A stretch of 33,307 nucleotides of DNA from positions 1 through 33,307 of the forward strand of contig NZ_JADEXD010000064.1 of the NCBI RefSeq assembly GCF_015207285.1, in the 5' to 3' direction. Of this stretch, positions 1 to 7,535 are shown in pieces (position 1 is the first letter of the stretch; every line of letters starts with the position of its first letter). Both the position numbers and the translations under genes were made by a program. This stretch comes from Tychonema sp. LEGE 07203. Its GTDB lineage: Bacteria; Cyanobacteriota; Cyanobacteriia; Cyanobacteriales; Microcoleaceae. The notes under the pieces were generated by a model, which saw only the letters and a list, made by a program, of their open reading frames with translations, was not told the origin of the DNA and ran no database searches.

Positions 1-117
1 CACTACCGCTGTAAGAGTTTTGCTTCAGTTAAACGATTGGTGGAGATTTTCTTCAAATATCAACTTTTTAATTCTCCTAATTTGAAAAAGTACGATGCTT
101 TTGCCAAACTGATTTAG
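1..117 (+). CDS. 3' end of an unidentified gene (partial)
   Basis: A frame open from the first base runs 38 codons to a TAG at 115-117. The peptide is rich in Lys, Phe and Leu and ends in KKYDAFAKLI. The composition resembles C-termini of some cyanobacterial transposases, but I do not recognise a family. A second frame is also open for about 27 codons, so the assignment is tentative. The sequence to the left of the window would settle it. Confidence 0.35.
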   Translation, partial: HYRCKSFASVKRLVEIFFKYQLFNSPNLKKYDAFAKLI

Positions 118-131
118 GTTCGCTATATAAT
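101..131 (+). promoter_or_regulatory. Candidate promoter of the toxin-antitoxin pair
   Basis: A perfect -10 hexamer TATAAT lies at 126-131. A -35-like TTGCCA lies at 101-106 with a 19-base spacer, slightly long. It is followed by a GGAG ribosome site at 147-150, six bases before the ATG at 157. It overlaps the end of the preceding open frame. The position suits a dedicated promoter for the two overlapping genes downstream. Confidence 0.42.
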
Positions 132-156
132 AGAAACATAGTTATCGGAGATTACC

Positions 157-447
157 ATGCAAGCATACAAACTTAGAGGTAAAATCGATGCAACTGGCAA
201 CTTGGTAGTTTTGGAAGCCGTGAATATGCCGCCGGGAGATGTGGAAATCATCGTTTGGCCGGTAGCTGATGCGGTTGTCAGTTCCCCAGAGTTAGTAGTT
301 GAGTCGCAGGAAGCAAATCCTAAAAGAAAAGTAAAAACTAAAATCAAGGCTTTGCAAGCCTGGTTTGAGAATACTCAGCCTGTCCCGCCTGACTTCGATG
401 CAGAGGAAGCTAGATGGGAAGCTTTGAAGGAGAAACACAATCTATGA
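157..447 (+). CDS. Probable antitoxin of a PIN-domain toxin
   Basis: This 96-residue protein has an N-terminal part (about residues 1-45) that looks like a short beta-rich, AbrB-like or uncharacterised antitoxin fold. The C-terminal part is Lys/Glu rich (residues 55-96) and likely disordered until it binds the toxin. The start is supported by GGAG at 147-150. Its stop TGA overlaps the ATG of the next gene (ATGA), so the two are translationally coupled. The antitoxin call rests mainly on this arrangement and on small size: cyanobacterial PIN toxins are commonly preceded by such a gene. No DNA-binding motif is certain from sequence alone. If it is a real antitoxin it should repress its own promoter at 101-131. 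Confidence 0.72.
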   Translation: MQAYKLRGKIDATGNLVVLEAVNMPPGDVEIIVWPVADAVVSSPELVVESQEANPKRKVKTKIKALQAWFENTQPVPPDFDAEEARWEALKEKHNL

Positions 448-863
448 AAATATTGCTAGATACTAACATCATCTTAGATATCGCCCTTGAACGACAGCAA
501 TTTTTTGGTGAAAGCGAACAAGTTTTGTCCTTTGTTGAACAGGGACAACTAGAAGGCTATATTTCAGCCTCTACTTTTGGCGACCTTTACTACATCATAC
601 GTAAAGTTAAAAGTCGAGATTCAACGCTTGAGTTTTTGAGACATATAGCCACATTTTGTCAAGTCGCAACAGTAGATAACTCTGTTATTTCAATGGCATT
701 AACTTGCAACTTCAAGGATTTTGAAGATGCGATTCAGTACAGCACTGCTGCAATCAATCGAATTGATGCCATTGTCACCCGCAACCCGCGAGATTTTCCG
801 GTTACTACTCCTAGGATTGTAACTCCAAATCAGTTAATTCAAGAGTTAACCAATTCTCCCTAA
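444..863 (+). CDS. PIN-domain ribonuclease, toxin component
   Basis: This is a 139-residue PIN-domain protein of the PIN_3/VapC-like kind, a Mg2+-dependent RNase expected to cut RNA when freed from its antitoxin. The acidic residues of the fold are visible: D6 in LLDTN, E94/D95 in DFEDAIQY, D108 in RIDAI and D117 in TRNPRDF. The start is the ATG at 444, which overlaps the antitoxin stop. An upstream in-frame start at 414 would lie inside the antitoxin and spoil the PIN N-terminus. The length is normal for the family and the active site looks intact, so the toxin is probably functional. The RNA target cannot be read from sequence. Confidence 0.86.
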   Translation: MKILLDTNIILDIALERQQFFGESEQVLSFVEQGQLEGYISASTFGDLYYIIRKVKSRDSTLEFLRHIATFCQVATVDNSVISMALTCNFKDFEDAIQYSTAAINRIDAIVTRNPRDFPVTTPRIVTPNQLIQELTNSP

Positions 864-876
864 ATTTCCCAAATTC

Positions 877-1947
877 CTAAACTTCCGATTCCAATTCTGT
901 AGCTCGTAATTTCACTGGAAATTCAACTTTCTTCAACTCAGACGACTCTAATAACTGCACTTCCTCCTCAGAATTAGCTTCACCGTGTCGCCCTTTTCCC
1001 AACTTCTCGGCTAAAGTATCCCGCTGGTTGATCAAATAAATACTTACCAAAGTCAGCCCAACTCCCATCGATTGCAGCGGATTGAGCACTTCGCCCAAGA
1101 ACAAATTGCCGAACAGCAAAGCAAAAATTGGGGTAAGAAACGTCAGAGAACTTAAACTCGTCAAACTGCCGGTTGAAGCAAAATAAAAGAATAAACCGTA
1201 GGCGATCGCACTTCCGAACACGGTAGAATAACCTAAAGCCATCCAGCCAGAAAAATCGATATTCACAAACTGTTCAGACTCAGTTGCAGCCGACATTGCT
1301 AACAGTGGCAAACCGCCCAAAATCATGTGCCAGCCCGTCGCCACAATTGGGTCAACATAGCGGCAAACCCAGCGCACCAAAACCGTTCCCACAGCCATCG
1401 ACAAAGCCGCCAACAGCATCAACCATTCCCCACCTTCAAAGAACTGTTCGATACCCCCAGAAACCTGCGCGCCTTCGGGATGAAACAGCCCCAAAATCCA
1501 GCCATCAGGCAAACCAATTAAACTAATCCCAACTACGCCGATTGCTAGCCCCAACCAGCCCCAAAAACCAATTTTTTCTTGAAACAGCCACAAACACAAA
1601 ATCGCTACTGCTAGCGGTTGAGAATCAATCATCACAGAACCCAAACCCGCATCGGTTCTCGCCAAACCTTCGGCTAAAAAACCTTGAAACAAAGTACCGT
1701 CAACCAAAGCAAACAGCGAAATCCACAGCCAAGCCTTCCAACCCGCAGGCTGTGCCTTTCCCATCAGCGCCGCCGCCAACAGCACCAACACGCCCGCAGG
1801 TACTAAACGCACAAATGCCACAAATAGCGGTGTCGTGTGCGGCATGACTCCTTTCATCGCTACCATCGCGGTTCCCCACAGGAAAAACGGCGCAATTAGC
1901 AACAGCGGGGCAAAGGGTAGTTTAGAATCGGTAAGTTTTGGCTGCAT
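877..1947 (-). CDS. DMT-superfamily (EamA) transporter
   Basis: This is a 356-residue integral membrane protein with two tandem EamA repeats, about ten hydrophobic helices, typical of drug/metabolite exporters. The first repeat opens with PLLLIAPFFLWGTAMVAMKG and includes FVRLVPAG. The second repeat contains the YSTVFGSAIAYGLFFY and LTPIFALLFG segments. The C-terminal ~50 residues are hydrophilic, charged and probably cytoplasmic. I chose the ATG at 1947 because GGAG lies eight bases upstream on this strand. A longer reading from 2028 adds 27 residues that do not look like this family. The substrate is unknown; relatives export amino acids or small metabolites. Its 3' end lies 13 bases from the converging toxin gene. 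Confidence 0.92.
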   Translation of the reverse strand: MQPKLTDSKLPFAPLLLIAPFFLWGTAMVAMKGVMPHTTPLFVAFVRLVPAGVLVLLAAALMGKAQPAGWKAWLWISLFALVDGTLFQGFLAEGLARTDAGLGSVMIDSQPLAVAILCLWLFQEKIGFWGWLGLAIGVVGISLIGLPDGWILGLFHPEGAQVSGGIEQFFEGGEWLMLLAALSMAVGTVLVRWVCRYVDPIVATGWHMILGGLPLLAMSAATESEQFVNIDFSGWMALGYSTVFGSAIAYGLFFYFASTGSLTSLSSLTFLTPIFALLFGNLFLGEVLNPLQSMGVGLTLVSIYLINQRDTLAEKLGKGRHGEANSEEEVQLLESSELKKVEFPVKLRATELESEV

Positions 1948-2061
1948 GGCGGGGACTCCAAATGATTGATGAGATCGACTTTCAGAAAAATAATGTAGAT
2001 TTGTTAAGCAATCTTTACAATTATACATCGAAGGTGGGTTAAGTGCGATCGACCGATCGGT

Positions 2062-2224
2062 CAGAAACCGGGTTTTTGCATCCAGATATTTCCCTCAAAC
2101 CCTGAATCTCTGCAAAAAACCCGGTTTCTTCAGTCTCCGGTAGCCAGAAACCGGGTTTTTGCACCCAGATATTTCCCTCAAACCCTGAATCTCTGGAAAA
2201 AACCCGATTTCTTCAGTCTCCGAT
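2062..2224. repeat. Two tandem copies of an 83-base hairpin unit
   Basis: Copy 1 (2062-2140) and copy 2 (2145-2224) are nearly identical, differing at only a few positions. Each unit begins with CAGAAACCGGGTTTTTGCA and ends with the inverse arm TGCAAAAAACCCGGTTTC, so each could fold into a 16-17 bp stem around a ~30-base loop. Copy 2 has changes in its right arm (GGAAAA and CCCGATTT), which weaken the stem. The AAACCGGGTTT core recurs elsewhere in the window. Confidence 0.85.
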
Positions 2225-2228
2225 GAGT

Positions 2229-2263
2229 AGCCAACAGCCAACAGCCAACAGCCAACTGCCAAC
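2229..2263. repeat. Heptamer array AGCCAAC
   Basis: Four perfect AGCCAAC units (2229-2256) are followed by a one-mismatch unit TGCCAAC (2257-2263). It belongs to the same CAACTG/CAACAG-type short tandem repeats found at four other places in the window, and lies 65 bases before the short sppA start. Confidence 0.85.
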
Positions 2264-2327
2264 AGTCTTCAGATGAGTCACACTAGAAGTTAGCTACAAA
2301 ATTTCCTACATTGCCTGTAAATTGCCC

Positions 2328-3146
2328 ATGATTTGGCCATTCAAGCCCCGCTACCGCAAACAAATCGCCCGTATCGAAGTCACCGGAGCCATTGCCGGAG
2401 AAACCCGCAAACGAGTTCTAGAGGCTCTCAAAACTGTTGAAGAACGCAAATTTCCCGCCTTGCTGCTGCGGATAGACAGCCCTGGGGGGACAGTCGGCGA
2501 TTCCCAGGAAATTTACAGCGCCCTCAAGCGTTTGCAAGAAAAAATCAAAATAGTCGCCAGCTTCGGGAATATTTCAGCTTCTGGCGGAGTCTATATCGGC
2601 ATGGGAGCTCACCATATCGTTTCCAATCCCGGTACAATTACCGGCAGCATTGGCGTGATTATCCGGGGTAACAATCTAGAAAAGCTGCTAGAAAAAGTCG
2701 GCGTTTCTTTTGAGGTGATTAAATCGGGGCCGTATAAAGATATCTTGGCATTCGATCGAGAATTAACCGATGCTGAACAGCAAATTCTGCAAGACTTGAT
2801 CGACACCACCTACCAGCAATTCGTCGAAACCGTCGCAGAAGCCCGGAAACTCCCAGTTGAAAAAGTCAAAACTTTTGCCGACGGTCGCATTTTTAGCGGT
2901 CAGCAAGCCTTAGAATTGGGTGTGGTCGATCGACTCGGAACCGAAGAGGACGCTCGCCGCTGGACAGCCGAACTCGCAGGCCTCGACCCCGAAAAAACCG
3001 AATGCTGCACCCTAGAAAAACCAAAACCTTTTCTAAATCGGGTCTTGGGGAGTAGTCTGGATACATCGGGGCTTTCAGCTTACAAAAACTTGCTGGAATT
3101 CGAGCTTTCTACTAGCGGTTTGCCACTGTGGCTGTATCGCCCGTGA
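2328..3146 (+). CDS. sppA: Signal peptide peptidase SppA, short (36K-type) form
   Basis: This 272-residue S49-family serine protease is expected to degrade cleaved signal peptides or membrane protein fragments at the cytoplasmic or thylakoid membrane. It has a single protease domain like bacillary SppA. The probable nucleophile is S85 in NISASGGVYI and the general base K137 in SGPYKDI. The spacing of 52 residues matches the Ser-Lys dyad of short SppA proteins. SPGGT (51-55) and GTITGSIGV (102-110) are further family motifs. There is no clear N-terminal membrane anchor, unusual for bacterial SppA but seen in cyanobacterial forms. The ATG at 2328 is preferred over an in-frame TTG at 2322. A second, long SppA lies at 20225. 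Confidence 0.92.
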   Translation: MIWPFKPRYRKQIARIEVTGAIAGETRKRVLEALKTVEERKFPALLLRIDSPGGTVGDSQEIYSALKRLQEKIKIVASFGNISASGGVYIGMGAHHIVSNPGTITGSIGVIIRGNNLEKLLEKVGVSFEVIKSGPYKDILAFDRELTDAEQQILQDLIDTTYQQFVETVAEARKLPVEKVKTFADGRIFSGQQALELGVVDRLGTEEDARRWTAELAGLDPEKTECCTLEKPKPFLNRVLGSSLDTSGLSAYKNLLEFELSTSGLPLWLYRP

Positions 3147-3149
3147 TTT

Positions 3150-3440
3150 AATAGTCAGTTGGCAGTTGGCAGTAGTCAGTTGGCAGTTGACAGGAAAGCT
3201 GTTGACAGGAAAGCAGTTGACAGGAAAGCAGTTGGTTGTTAGTTGTTATTAGTTATTAGTTGGTGGTTGGTAGTTAGTTATTAGTTGGCAGTTAGTAGTT
3301 ATTAGTTGTCATCAGAACCAACAAGCAACAAATAACAACCGACTGCTTTCCTGTCAACGGACAACGGACAACGGACAACGGACAACGGACAACTAACAAC
3401 TAGCAACTGACAACTGACAACTAGCAACTGACAACTGACA
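3150..3440. repeat. Heptamer-type repeat cluster with inverted halves
   Basis: The left half is built of GTTGGCAG/GTTGACAGGAAAGCA units, with three near-perfect copies of the 15-mer around 3186-3232. The right half has the opposite strand sense: CAACGGA (3356-3393) and CAACTGACAACT units (3391-3440). A 17-base arm at 3216-3232 (GTTGACAGGAAAGCAGT) has its exact reverse complement at 3342-3358, so the whole region can fold back on itself. No coding potential is seen. The array ends only about 20 bases before the aroH start. Confidence 0.85.
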
Positions 3441-3460
3441 AAAAAATGGAGAATATTTGC

Positions 3461-3853
3461 GTGGAATGGCAAGTGCGGGCAATTCGCGGGGCAACAACTG
3501 CCAGCGAGAATTCGGTAGAAGCAATTCGAGAATCGGTGAGAGAATTGTTAGATGAATTAGAAACAAGAAATAATTTAGATCCGGAATTAATGATTAGTGC
3601 TACGTTTTCTGTAACCCGCGATTTGGATGCTATCTTTCCGGCTGCGATCGCCCGCGAACGTCCCCACTGGTGCAATGTTCCTTTGTTGGATGTCCAGCAA
3701 ATGCACGTTAAGGGTTCTTTAGAACGCTGCATCCGCTTTTTAATTCACATCAATTGGCAGGCACAGGTTGAAATTTATCATCCTTATTTGCGGGGAGCTC
3801 AAAATTTGCGCCCCGATTGGAATTTAGCGGTGGCGGTGGCTGGGGAAAAATAG
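3461..3853 (+). CDS. aroH: Chorismate mutase, AroH class
   Basis: This 130-residue monofunctional chorismate mutase converts chorismate to prephenate for Phe/Tyr synthesis; the family forms trimers. It aligns without gaps to the Bacillus AroH core as I remember it: R9 in RAIRGATT, R65, R92 in ERCIRF, Y109 and R117 in LRPDW match the substrate-binding Arg/Tyr residues. The position of the Bacillus active-site Glu78 is Gln (Q80) and Cys75 is Asp (D77), in LLDVQQMHV. I chose GTG at 3461 because GGAG lies nine bases upstream (3448-3451) and this start matches the family N-terminus. The in-frame ATG at 3446 would add five residues and has no ribosome site. It stands alone, just downstream of a repeat cluster. 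Confidence 0.9.
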   Translation: MEWQVRAIRGATTASENSVEAIRESVRELLDELETRNNLDPELMISATFSVTRDLDAIFPAAIARERPHWCNVPLLDVQQMHVKGSLERCIRFLIHINWQAQVEIYHPYLRGAQNLRPDWNLAVAVAGEK

Positions 3854-4007
3854 ACGGCTCTTTCGGATATTGGGGGGAAAATGTATATTTGGCTGCGGGG
3901 TAATTGGTAATTGGCGATCGATTCGTCACCTATTACCCATTACCAGACATTAGATTAACCGATCGCCAAAAGGTCGGGAGAGCCGTTTGATTTACTAATA
4001 GATTGTA

Positions 4008-4043
4008 AAAAAAAACCGGCTTCTCGAAGAAACCGGGTTTTAG
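4008..4043. terminator. Likely bidirectional terminator hairpin (AAACCGGGTTT family)
   Basis: An A-run leads into AAAACCGGCTTCT, a CG loop, and AGAAACCGGGTTTT, an imperfect stem flanked by A and T tracts. It lies between the converging aroH and crtR genes, where a two-way terminator is expected. Further upstream, at about 3853-3860 and 3980-3987, GACGGCTCT and AGAGCCGT form another possible long-range pair. Confidence 0.5.
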
Positions 4044-4044
4044 A

Positions 4045-4935
4045 TCAATCAATGGTTTTCTTGTGATGCAGCCTAATCCCTAAAAAGATGTCATATATAA
4101 AACTCCAAAAGTCCTTTTTCCCCTCCAATATTCCCAAACTTTGAGGAGAACCCTTCTCATCCAACAGCGGCTTTACAGCCTCGTAAGCAGGCTTGTAATT
4201 GTACCAAGGAATTGAAGGCCACAAATGATGGATCAGGTGATAGTTCTGCCCCAAAATTAAGATATTCAGAATTGGACTCGGATATACTCTGGCATTTTTC
4301 CAACGATCGCGCTCGTGAAACGGACGGTGCGGCAAATAATCAAAAAATAACCCCAAGGCTAAGCCCACCACCAAAGCAGGAGAAAACCAAAAATTCAGCA
4401 CGTAACCTAAATGGTCGTATTGAATGGAGATACAAACCACTGCAATTACAAACAAACGGCTGAAAAACCATTCCCAAAGTTCGTTTTTCCGCCACAGTTT
4501 GCGCTTAAAGAAGAAAATCTCGTGGTAAAAAAACCTCGCAGCAATCAACCACAAAGGCCCGCCAGTAGAAACATAATGGTCTGGATCGTTATCTGGGTCA
4601 TTAACGTGGGCGTGATGCTGCATATGTACCCGCGTAAATACCGGGAAAGCAAAGCCCAGCATCAAGGCGCTACCGTGTCCCAAAATAGCGTTAATTGTGC
4701 GATCGCGGTGCGCCGCATGGTGAGACGCATCGTGAATCACCGTTCCAGCCATGTGCAACGCCAGCACGTTCAGCAAAAAACAACACCAATCCGGCCATTC
4801 CCCGTACCAGTAACCCACAAAGGAAATCGCGATCGTCGCTAATGCACTCAAAAACAACAGCAGCGTCGGATTCAAGTCACCGGGAGGACTCAGAAACTCT
4901 TTCGGCACTGTCAGCGGCCGTCCTGCCTCCGACAT
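4045..4935 (-). CDS. crtR: Beta-carotene hydroxylase, CrtR type
   Basis: This is a 296-residue diiron membrane enzyme of the fatty-acid-desaturase-like fold. CrtR adds 3-hydroxyl groups to beta-ionone rings, making zeaxanthin and, in filamentous cyanobacteria, also myxoxanthophyll precursors. His boxes are complete: HDASH (68-72), HMQHHAH (104-110), HRPFH (203-207) and YHLIHH (232-237). Hydrophobic helices lie around 24-60, 85-100 and 160-200. The phrase DPDHYVSTGGPLW is characteristic. CrtW ketolase, the main alternative, is shorter and has a different first His box, so CrtR is preferred. The ATG at 4935 has GGAG 11 bases upstream; an in-frame GTG at 4947 overlaps that site and is rejected. 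Confidence 0.88.
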   Translation of the reverse strand: MSEAGRPLTVPKEFLSPPGDLNPTLLLFLSALATIAISFVGYWYGEWPDWCCFLLNVLALHMAGTVIHDASHHAAHRDRTINAILGHGSALMLGFAFPVFTRVHMQHHAHVNDPDNDPDHYVSTGGPLWLIAARFFYHEIFFFKRKLWRKNELWEWFFSRLFVIAVVCISIQYDHLGYVLNFWFSPALVVGLALGLFFDYLPHRPFHERDRWKNARVYPSPILNILILGQNYHLIHHLWPSIPWYNYKPAYEAVKPLLDEKGSPQSLGILEGKKDFWSFIYDIFLGIRLHHKKTID

Positions 4936-5398
4936 CTTTGTTAACACTCCTTAATATTTCACCCTTGCGTAGTATAAGATACAAGTCTCCCTATAGTAAA
5001 CTTTCGTAAAAAAACTGAATCTAATATATAGCGGACTAATTTTTGAGATTTCTCTGCACTCAAAGTCTTGGGTACGCGGGGCGGGTTCTCAAATCCAAAA
5101 TTTTAAATTGTTTGACCCGAAAGTTGACAAACTTTTGTAGAGGGGATATTTAAAATTTCGCCCGATCGCAAATTCGATCGCCACAATGGTAGAGTTTTTG
5201 TATTATAGGCATCTTGAACCCGCCCAAAAACGGATACAAGTTTCCGAAAAAACTCGCCAGCAGCCCCCAATTTTAGACTAAAGTTCAGCTTCCAGATTCA
5301 TCTGCAGACTAAATCTCAAATCTAAAACTTGTAGGCCCAAGTCGAAGAATCTCAAATCGACCGACTGTCTTTCCACCCGCCTCCCCAGAACACCGCTG
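4936..5398. other. Divergent intergenic region between crtR and pyk
   Basis: The first ~65 bases hold the candidate crtR promoter. A TTGACA at 5124-5129 is followed 17 bases later by TATTTA (5147-5152), a weak candidate promoter for pyk, and TATTAT at 5201-5206 is another. The leader before pyk has AATCTCA/AATCTAA repeats. A 41-base stretch, 5319-5359, recurs at 13863-13903 with six mismatches. No gene is seen. Confidence 0.5.
4971..5000 (-). promoter_or_regulatory. Candidate crtR promoter
   Basis: On the minus strand TTTACT (4995-5000, four of six -35 positions) and TATACT (4971-4976, five of six -10 positions) are 18 bases apart. They stand about 36 bases upstream of the crtR ATG, with the GGAG ribosome site in between. 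This is inferred from consensus only. Confidence 0.35.
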
Positions 5399-7186
5399 AT
5401 GCAATTGCCAAAAGCCCTACGCCGAACTAAAATTGTCGCCACCATTGGCCCTGCCACATCCAACCCACAAGTGCTGCGCAACCTCATAGAAGCTGGTGCT
5501 ACAACTTTGCGACTCAACTTTTCCCACGGAACAGAAGAAGACCACCTTCGCAGCATTCGCTTAATCCGGCAAACTTCCTTTGAACTCAACCAGCCGGTCG
5601 CCATCCTCCAAGACCTCCAAGGCCCAAAAATTCGCTTGGGGCGGTTTGAAACAGGCTCTATAACTGTCAAAAACGGCGATCCTTTCATTTTGACCAGCCG
5701 CCCGGTGGTCGGCACAGAACTCATTTCTGCCGTCACCTACGAAACCCTAGCTTCGGAAGTCCCAGAGGGAGCCACGATTCTGCTAGACGACGGGAAAGTA
5801 GAAATGCGCGTCGAAAAAGTAGACAGCGGCGCAGGAGAACTCTACTGCCGCGTTGTCGTCGGCGGGCCGCTTTCCAACAACAAAGGCGTGAATTTTCCGG
5901 GAGTGTACCTGTCAATTAAGGCGCTCACAGATAAAGACCGCAAAGATTTAATGTTCGGCCTCGACCAAGGTGTCGATTGGGTGGCTTTGAGCTTCGTCCG
6001 CAATCCCCAGGATATGCTGGAAATTAAAGAATTGATTGCCAGTGCGGGCAAGCAAGTACCGGTGATTGCTAAGATCGAAAAGCACGAGGCGATCGAACAA
6101 ATGGAAGAAATTCTCGCCCTTTGCAACGGCGTGATGGTCGCCCGCGGCGATTTGGGAGTAGAACTTCCCGCCGAAGACGTGCCGATTTTGCAAAAGCGGC
6201 TGATTGCCACATCCAACCGCATGGGCATTCCGGTGATTACCGCTACCCAGATGCTCGACAGCATGGTCAACAATCCCCGTCCCACCCGCGCCGAGATTTC
6301 CGACGTGGCTAACGCCATTCTCGACGGAACTGATGCGGTAATGCTCTCCAACGAAACCGCTGTCGGCAAGTTCGCTGTCGAAGCGGTGGCGACGATGGCG
6401 AGAATTGCCGTCCGCATCGAGAGGGAAGGCATTAAGCGCAATATTAGAAATGTAGAAGATGTCGGTCGATCGATCCCCAACGGCATCAGCCAAGCAGTCA
6501 GCCAAATCTCCGAACAGCTAAACGCCGCGGCGATTATGACACTGACCAAAACCGGCTCTACAGCCCGCAATGTCTCCAAATTCCGACCGAAAACTCCAAT
6601 TTTGGCAGTTACTCCCCACGTAGACGTAGCCCGACAACTGCAATTAGTCTGGGGAGTCAAACCCCTGTTGGTGCTAGATTTGCCCTCCACCGGCCAGACA
6701 TTTCAATCTGCGATCAATGTCGCCCAAGAAAAAGATTTATTGTCCGACGGAGATTTAGTGGTGATGACCGCCGGTACTTTGCAAGGGGTTGCCGGCTCGA
6801 CGGATTTGATCAAAGTTGAGATAGTGACAGCAGTTTTAGGCAAAGGCACAGGTGTCGGTTTGGGATCGGTAAGCGGGATGGCCAGGGTAGCTCGCACTGC
6901 AGCAGATGTGTCGAATTTCCGCGCCGGAGACATTTTGGTAGTGGAGCGCACCAGCGCCGATTTTGTGGAGATGATTCGCAAAGCAGCAGGTGTGGTGACG
7001 GAGGAGGAAAGTTTGACTTCTCACGCTGCGATTATCGGTTTGCGCTTGGGCGTGCCGGTGATGGTGGGGGTTGAAAATGCGATGCGGATAATTCGGGACG
7101 GCACTATGCTGACGCTGGATATGCAGCGGGGTTTGGTTTATTCCGGGGCCAGAGCCGGCTCAACTGACAGCGAAGTTGTTGTTTAA
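5399..7186 (+). CDS. pyk: Pyruvate kinase with C-terminal phosphohistidine domain
   Basis: This 595-residue enzyme converts phosphoenolpyruvate and ADP to pyruvate and ATP. The barrel has R38 and N40 (LRLN), the catalytic K225 in IAKIEKHE, metal ligands E227 and D251 (ARGDLG), and ITATQMLDSM near 280-289. The allosteric domain runs to about 480. The last ~100 residues form a PEP-utiliser swivel domain with H542 in TSHAAIIGLRLG, common in Bacillus and cyanobacterial enzymes and absent from shorter ones. The residue that decides K+ dependence (Glu117 in muscle enzyme) is K77 in LQGPKIR, predicting a K+-independent enzyme. The ATG at 5399 matches the usual N-terminus (RRTKIVATIGP). The tRNA gene follows 193 bases later. 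Confidence 0.97.
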   Translation: MQLPKALRRTKIVATIGPATSNPQVLRNLIEAGATTLRLNFSHGTEEDHLRSIRLIRQTSFELNQPVAILQDLQGPKIRLGRFETGSITVKNGDPFILTSRPVVGTELISAVTYETLASEVPEGATILLDDGKVEMRVEKVDSGAGELYCRVVVGGPLSNNKGVNFPGVYLSIKALTDKDRKDLMFGLDQGVDWVALSFVRNPQDMLEIKELIASAGKQVPVIAKIEKHEAIEQMEEILALCNGVMVARGDLGVELPAEDVPILQKRLIATSNRMGIPVITATQMLDSMVNNPRPTRAEISDVANAILDGTDAVMLSNETAVGKFAVEAVATMARIAVRIEREGIKRNIRNVEDVGRSIPNGISQAVSQISEQLNAAAIMTLTKTGSTARNVSKFRPKTPILAVTPHVDVARQLQLVWGVKPLLVLDLPSTGQTFQSAINVAQEKDLLSDGDLVVMTAGTLQGVAGSTDLIKVEIVTAVLGKGTGVGLGSVSGMARVARTAADVSNFRAGDILVVERTSADFVEMIRKAAGVVTEEESLTSHAAIIGLRLGVPVMVGVENAMRIIRDGTMLTLDMQRGLVYSGARAGSTDSEVVV

Positions 7187-7379
7187 CTAAGGCTTGCTGT
7201 TCGCCTGCAGGGTCAAAAACTCGTTTTGGGCCTGTGCTTTGTCGATCGTCAGCCAGATTTTAAGCAGAAACGGGATTTTTACAGCCAATCTTCCTCAAGT
7301 CCTGAGTTGTGGAATTTTTAAGGAAATTATACAACTCATTGCTTTTTTTTTAATTTGTGATATTATTGAAAATCTTCTT

Positions 7380-7451
7380 GCCGATGTAGCTCAGTGGTAG
7401 AGTAACCGATTCGTAATCGGTCGGTCGCGGGTTCAAATCCCGCCATCGGCT
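7380..7451 (+). tRNA. tRNA-Thr (anticodon CGU)
   Basis: This is a complete 72-base cloverleaf. The acceptor stem GCCGATG pairs with CATCGGC and the discriminator base is T. The D arm is GCTC-AGTGGTA-GAGT, the anticodon stem ACCGA/TCGGT closes the loop TTCGTAA, and the T arm is GCGGG-TTCAAAT-CCCGC. Anticodon CGT reads ACG threonine codons. The 3' CCA is not encoded. No intron is present. Confidence 0.95.
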
Positions 7452-7535
7452 CTGGGTTTTGGTATTTTTGCCAAACTAAAGCAATAAATTTAATTAAATT
7501 CGATCGCTCCGAAGGCAAGTTTTGATTGATTCATC

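Larger units (their letters stand above)
1948..2327. other. Intergenic region between divergent genes, mostly repeats
   Basis: About 380 bases separate the transporter and the short sppA. It holds HIP1-like GATCG motifs at 2045-2060, the 83-base tandem repeat at 2062-2224 and a CCAACAG-type heptamer array at 2229-2263. Promoters for both genes must lie here, but I cannot assign hexamers with confidence. Confidence 0.6.

Noticed and set aside
4045-4935. CrtW beta-carotene ketolase
   Set aside because: The first His box is HDASH and the DPDHYVSTGGPLW region and length (296) fit CrtR hydroxylases better than the shorter ketolases.
4212-5009. Several plus-strand frames over crtR
   Set aside because: They are antisense to the strongly supported hydroxylase and vary in composition as expected of shadow frames.
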